A program made the translations under genes and the position numbers. The notes beneath the pieces were generated by a model, which saw only the letters and a list, made by a program, of their open reading frames with translations, was not told the origin of the DNA and ran no database searches. From Theodoxus fluviatilis (lineage: Eukaryota; Mollusca; Gastropoda; Cycloneritida; Neritidae): 20,000 bases of DNA. The stretch covers positions 110,170 to 130,169 of the forward strand of contig JAWQFJ010001821.1 of the NCBI GenBank assembly GCA_034096865.1. Reading direction: 5' to 3'. This document shows, in pieces, positions 16,831-20,000 of the stretch (position 1 is its first letter; the number at the start of each line of letters is the position of its first letter).

Positions 16831-19800
16831 AACCTGAAGAAGATCGTAGAGAGCTGGTTGGTTACATGTATGCTGTGTCGCCATGTGTTGGAGATACGCC
16901 GAGCCCAAATATGAAAACATTTGTAGGCCATTAGGGCCAGTTGAAAATGGACTCACTTCGACACAGAGAGCCAGTGGAGAGATTTCACAAACTAAGATCT
17001 GTCCCCCCAGCGCACAGGAGAAAGAAGGCAGCAAAGTTCAGCTTCTTTGTGTGACGAGCAGATTTGGGTAATCTATGTCCACGCTGTGAAAAAAGGTGGT
17101 ACAGGAAGTAAGAGAAAGAGCCATTTCCCGTTTTTTCCTTTTCCTAAAGGTTCTCTGGAAGAGCAGTCGACGCCAACCTACAACGCAGTCAGGTCATGGG
17201 TCTTGGCAAGAACCTGAAACCCGAGAAATGGGATTGGAATATTCCATGGACGTATTCCGTACTTTCCGCTAAAAAATGTTTTTTCGCCTATGAACTCGCG
17301 ACTTCTCGCTAATGGACTCGTCGCTTTCCGCTGTTGGCACATACCGCTGTGACCTTCTTTATGGCGCGACCGTGTAGGTCGTCTGGGACAAAGCATAAAA
17401 GAAAATAGCGCCATGCGAGCAGCATCGGCCTTCTCCTTTGAGTCGGGAGAAAGCACAGAAACCAAAGGACAGAGCTCCCCTATAACCAAGACTATCAGCC
17501 AGAAAATTGCACCCCCATTTTCTATACCGCAGCCGCTGCGGGATGTAATAAGAGACAAGGGTTCAGTAGAATTCAAAGGATTCAGTATTGACCCACTCCC
17601 TAGCTACCCTAGATGCTTCCAGTCGCCATTGGCATGCATCGACCTGAAGGAGTTGAGCTTTGAACAGCTCTCATTCCCCTTGCATCTTCTTTGTGATTTT
17701 AAAAGGGATGGCTATAATCTATGTTGTCATGTGGCCATCACTTTGACGTGGGGTATTTCATTGTGAGTCGCCTTCCCATAGGAAAACAAGCAGCGACCAA
17801 ATGCGCGTTTTCGCAGTGTTGCTAATACTAGAACAGGCTGAATGTACCTGTAAAGTATTAACATTTTAACTATCCTCTCTCATTCCAACATCAAAAAATT
17901 TCCCCATTAAAGTCATTGTAAAGCAAAAGTGTTGTAAACATAATACCTGTATGAATCTGCATGCCTTCATTTAAATGGTATTTGGCCATGGCATCTGTGC
18001 TCGTGGACCTAAGAGTAAAGTAATGCCTTTTAGCCGTTTGATCTTAAATCTCTCCCTTAAGAAATAAGATCATAACACACAATATCATAACAGAATGCAT
18101 AAACAAAGATGAAAGAATCACATCATTAAGTTCTTTCGTGACTTCTGCTAAGTCTTCATTTCTGGTGACCTTTCGACCTAGGGGAGGGACGAGACTCGAG
18201 AGTGTCGTGGATCACAGGATACGATCTCTTGGAACCAGGGCGCAGGCCTGATGTGGATCTTCTCCAGAGCATCTGGCAGTAATCCCTTCTGCCGCCCTGG
18301 CCACGGAGCCTCCGCCAGGAGCCCGTAAATTGGCACCGTGTCTCTTAGACGTCCGAGGCATCAGAGGCGGTGTGGTCGGGGCCATGGTAATCGGGGTTTG
18401 ATCCCCAAGTCTTATCGATCACCTTGGACCAACACGGCTATCGCCATCGCCACCATCACTCCTTCGCCAGGGCTGGGCTCTCCACGGCCATACGTTCCTC
18501 GCCTTCACCAGACCCTCCCGGCCGCCATGATCTGACGTCGACAGCAGTCACGTGACCTACTTGATGTGTGTGTCAAGCACAGCACTTGGTTGTGACAGCT
18601 ACATGCCTTCTTCACTTCCATCTCCCTGTTCCTGGTTAGTTCCCGATACCTCTTTCCGGATTCCCGACCGGTCTCGGACCACCCATTCATTCTACTATTC
18701 TAGCTTTGAAAATGCATCCCTGAAAGTCAACTGGGGCCTCGTCAACGGAAGCTACTAAAACGATAGGTTGTGTTCCAGACCGCGGTAGAGAAGGTTAATT
18801 CGCATCGATTTCAGAAGTTGTGCCACCAACTGTTTTCATGAGAAGATAGGATTCCCTTGTTTATGTGCTTTGGGTTAACATCGTGATAAAGGGCGGTTGA
18901 TTACGGCGTCAAAAAATTTAAAAAAAGAGAGGAAACACTATACATCTCCCAAGCAAAACCAGCGATTTCTCGTAAGAGAAGCAGTTTTGTTGCGTTGTCC
19001 GCAGTTACCAAACTTCCCCTCTTAGTGACCTCAGGTGAACAACAAGGATCAGTGTCATTCTTTAATTGAAATAAGTATGCCTAAGTCGATGCCTTAAATA
19101 GCCCACAGGGCTGACAGGCCTTTAACCTCCGACCATCCATCCATCCATCTTTTGTTTAGCGCAGATAGCTACGTCCGAATTCTGTCCTGTGACCACATGA
19201 CCTGTCCAAACGACTGCCGTGTGATGCACCTTTTTTCATGAATAACATTTTTTCTTCCTTTAATTGAATCTTAAAGTGAACTCAAGCAACTGGAAAACGT
19301 AAAATTTGCAATATAACAGTATATGATTCAGCGGTGAATCTTTTCCCCAATGATCTTTCAATGTCTTTATTGCCCGAGTTGGTGACTGTGTGGTGTTTGC
19401 TTTTATGTCCGACTGTTCCTCTGGAGGGATGATTCTCAAAGCTGGTTTTAGCCACGTGTGAGGCACGACACAGCGTGTCACTGCACTCAGCCTTTACGTA
19501 AACGTCTCGTTAATCGCAGGAAAACATTTTGACTGTGGCAGGGGCATTTCCTTAAAAAAAAATCAGCAGACATTCCGCCTTCTGAACTGCATCCTCCTCA
19601 CAAAAATATTTCTTCCAGTTTGTAGCCGCATACGACCCCAGGTAACCGTAGGTGTCAACACGAGACACCAAATCGGCTCAGGCACGCGAGCATCCAATTT
19701 GACTAATGACGTCACGGAAGGCGCAAGGAGGCACCGACAGGACAATTTTTGGTGGTCTGAGAGAATCGTCCTATCACAAGGGTGAATAAAGTGTCGGCAA

Positions 19801-20000
19801 GACAGCCCAAAACGTTCCAAGCAGACGACAAATTAGATTCCCCTTGGACAAATTGCATTAGCTCGGCACTCTCGTCCCGGCAGGGGAAGAACCGTCCTCG
19901 TCTCACGGCCACTCTTCAATAGCGTGTCCCGGCCACATACTCGTAGGAGAAAGAGGATCCTGGCTCTTAGACTCCTTCTCACCGCGGAGGCAAAATAGCT
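16831..20000. other. long region without a recognisable gene
   Basis: Open frames on both strands (117 codons plus at 17413-17766, 132 codons minus at 17178-17576, several of 60-85 codons) overlap one another and have no known motif. A GC-richer block lies at about 18150-18540. A short (CCAT)n run lies at about 19132-19147. No tRNA, rRNA or transposase motif was seen. Confidence 0.5.

Noticed and set aside
16350..16934. Poly-His, poly-Met and poly-Ile frames up to 194 codons.
   Set aside because: All three readings come from one trinucleotide array; no conserved flanking protein.
17178..17766. Overlapping frames of 132 (minus) and 117 (plus) codons.
   Set aside because: They overlap on opposite strands, neither has family motifs or clear exon boundaries.
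18338..18535. GC-rich segment resembling a possible gene or SINE with a tRNA-like GGTTTGATCCCC box.
   Set aside because: A B-box-like string is present but no A box at the right distance and no tRNA fold could be made.

Overview
This window looks like animal nuclear DNA, most likely from a lophotrochozoan and plausibly a marine gastropod. Three things support this: small protein-coding exons with GT-AG splice sites set in AT-rich introns, very heavy simple-sequence content (roughly 15% of the window), and several decayed non-LTR retrotransposon fragments of kinds common in molluscs. The palindromic 8-mer TAGGCCTA occurs four times, against about 0.3 expected from base composition. The taxon is an inference and the species cannot be told from this sequence.

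The only confident host gene is on the minus strand. Two consecutive exons (4236-4395, then 2205-2420) encode the part of a sugar-transporter-family protein closest to the proton/myo-inositol cotransporter (SLC2A13/HMIT). They are joined by a 1.8 kb intron whose splice phases match exactly. The 3' part of the gene lies beyond position 1. The 5' part was not found, so much of 4400-20000 may be an intron or upstream region of the same gene. Both 5' splice sites are followed within 10-16 nt by long (GT)n tracts, read on the gene's strand.

From left to right: 220-865 is a LINE tail with a terminal C2H2 finger. 1320-1578 is a small inverted-repeat element whose interior carries short palindromes about every 29 bp. 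1583-2196 is a compound CA/TCAC microsatellite. 2205-4395 holds the transporter exons and their repeat-filled intron. 4655-5120 holds minisatellite and CA repeats.

5400-9320 is the most interesting part. A TA-flanked element of 1.94 kb has inverted repeats of about 350 bp that are nearly identical over their inner 285 bp. It carries a pogo/Tigger-like second pair of termini inside the first, and a THAP-type zinc-finger exon remnant. It is inserted into one arm of an older inverted duplication that has heat-shock-element-like motifs. The other arm, at 9110-9262, preserves the near-empty insertion site. Inside the arms, two candidate first exons face each other: one at 7610 on the plus strand (possibly SWIM/YqaJ-type) and a clear THAP exon at 9075 on the minus strand.

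9733-10060 is another LINE tail. 10061-12640 shows nothing recognisable. 12640-13618 holds microsatellites and a tRNA-like SINE head. 13619-15492 is a long 5'-truncated LINE reverse transcriptase with three stop codons, all in one frame, set between CT microsatellites. 16363-16811 is a compound CAG/TCG/CAT array. The remainder to 20000 has no supportable gene.
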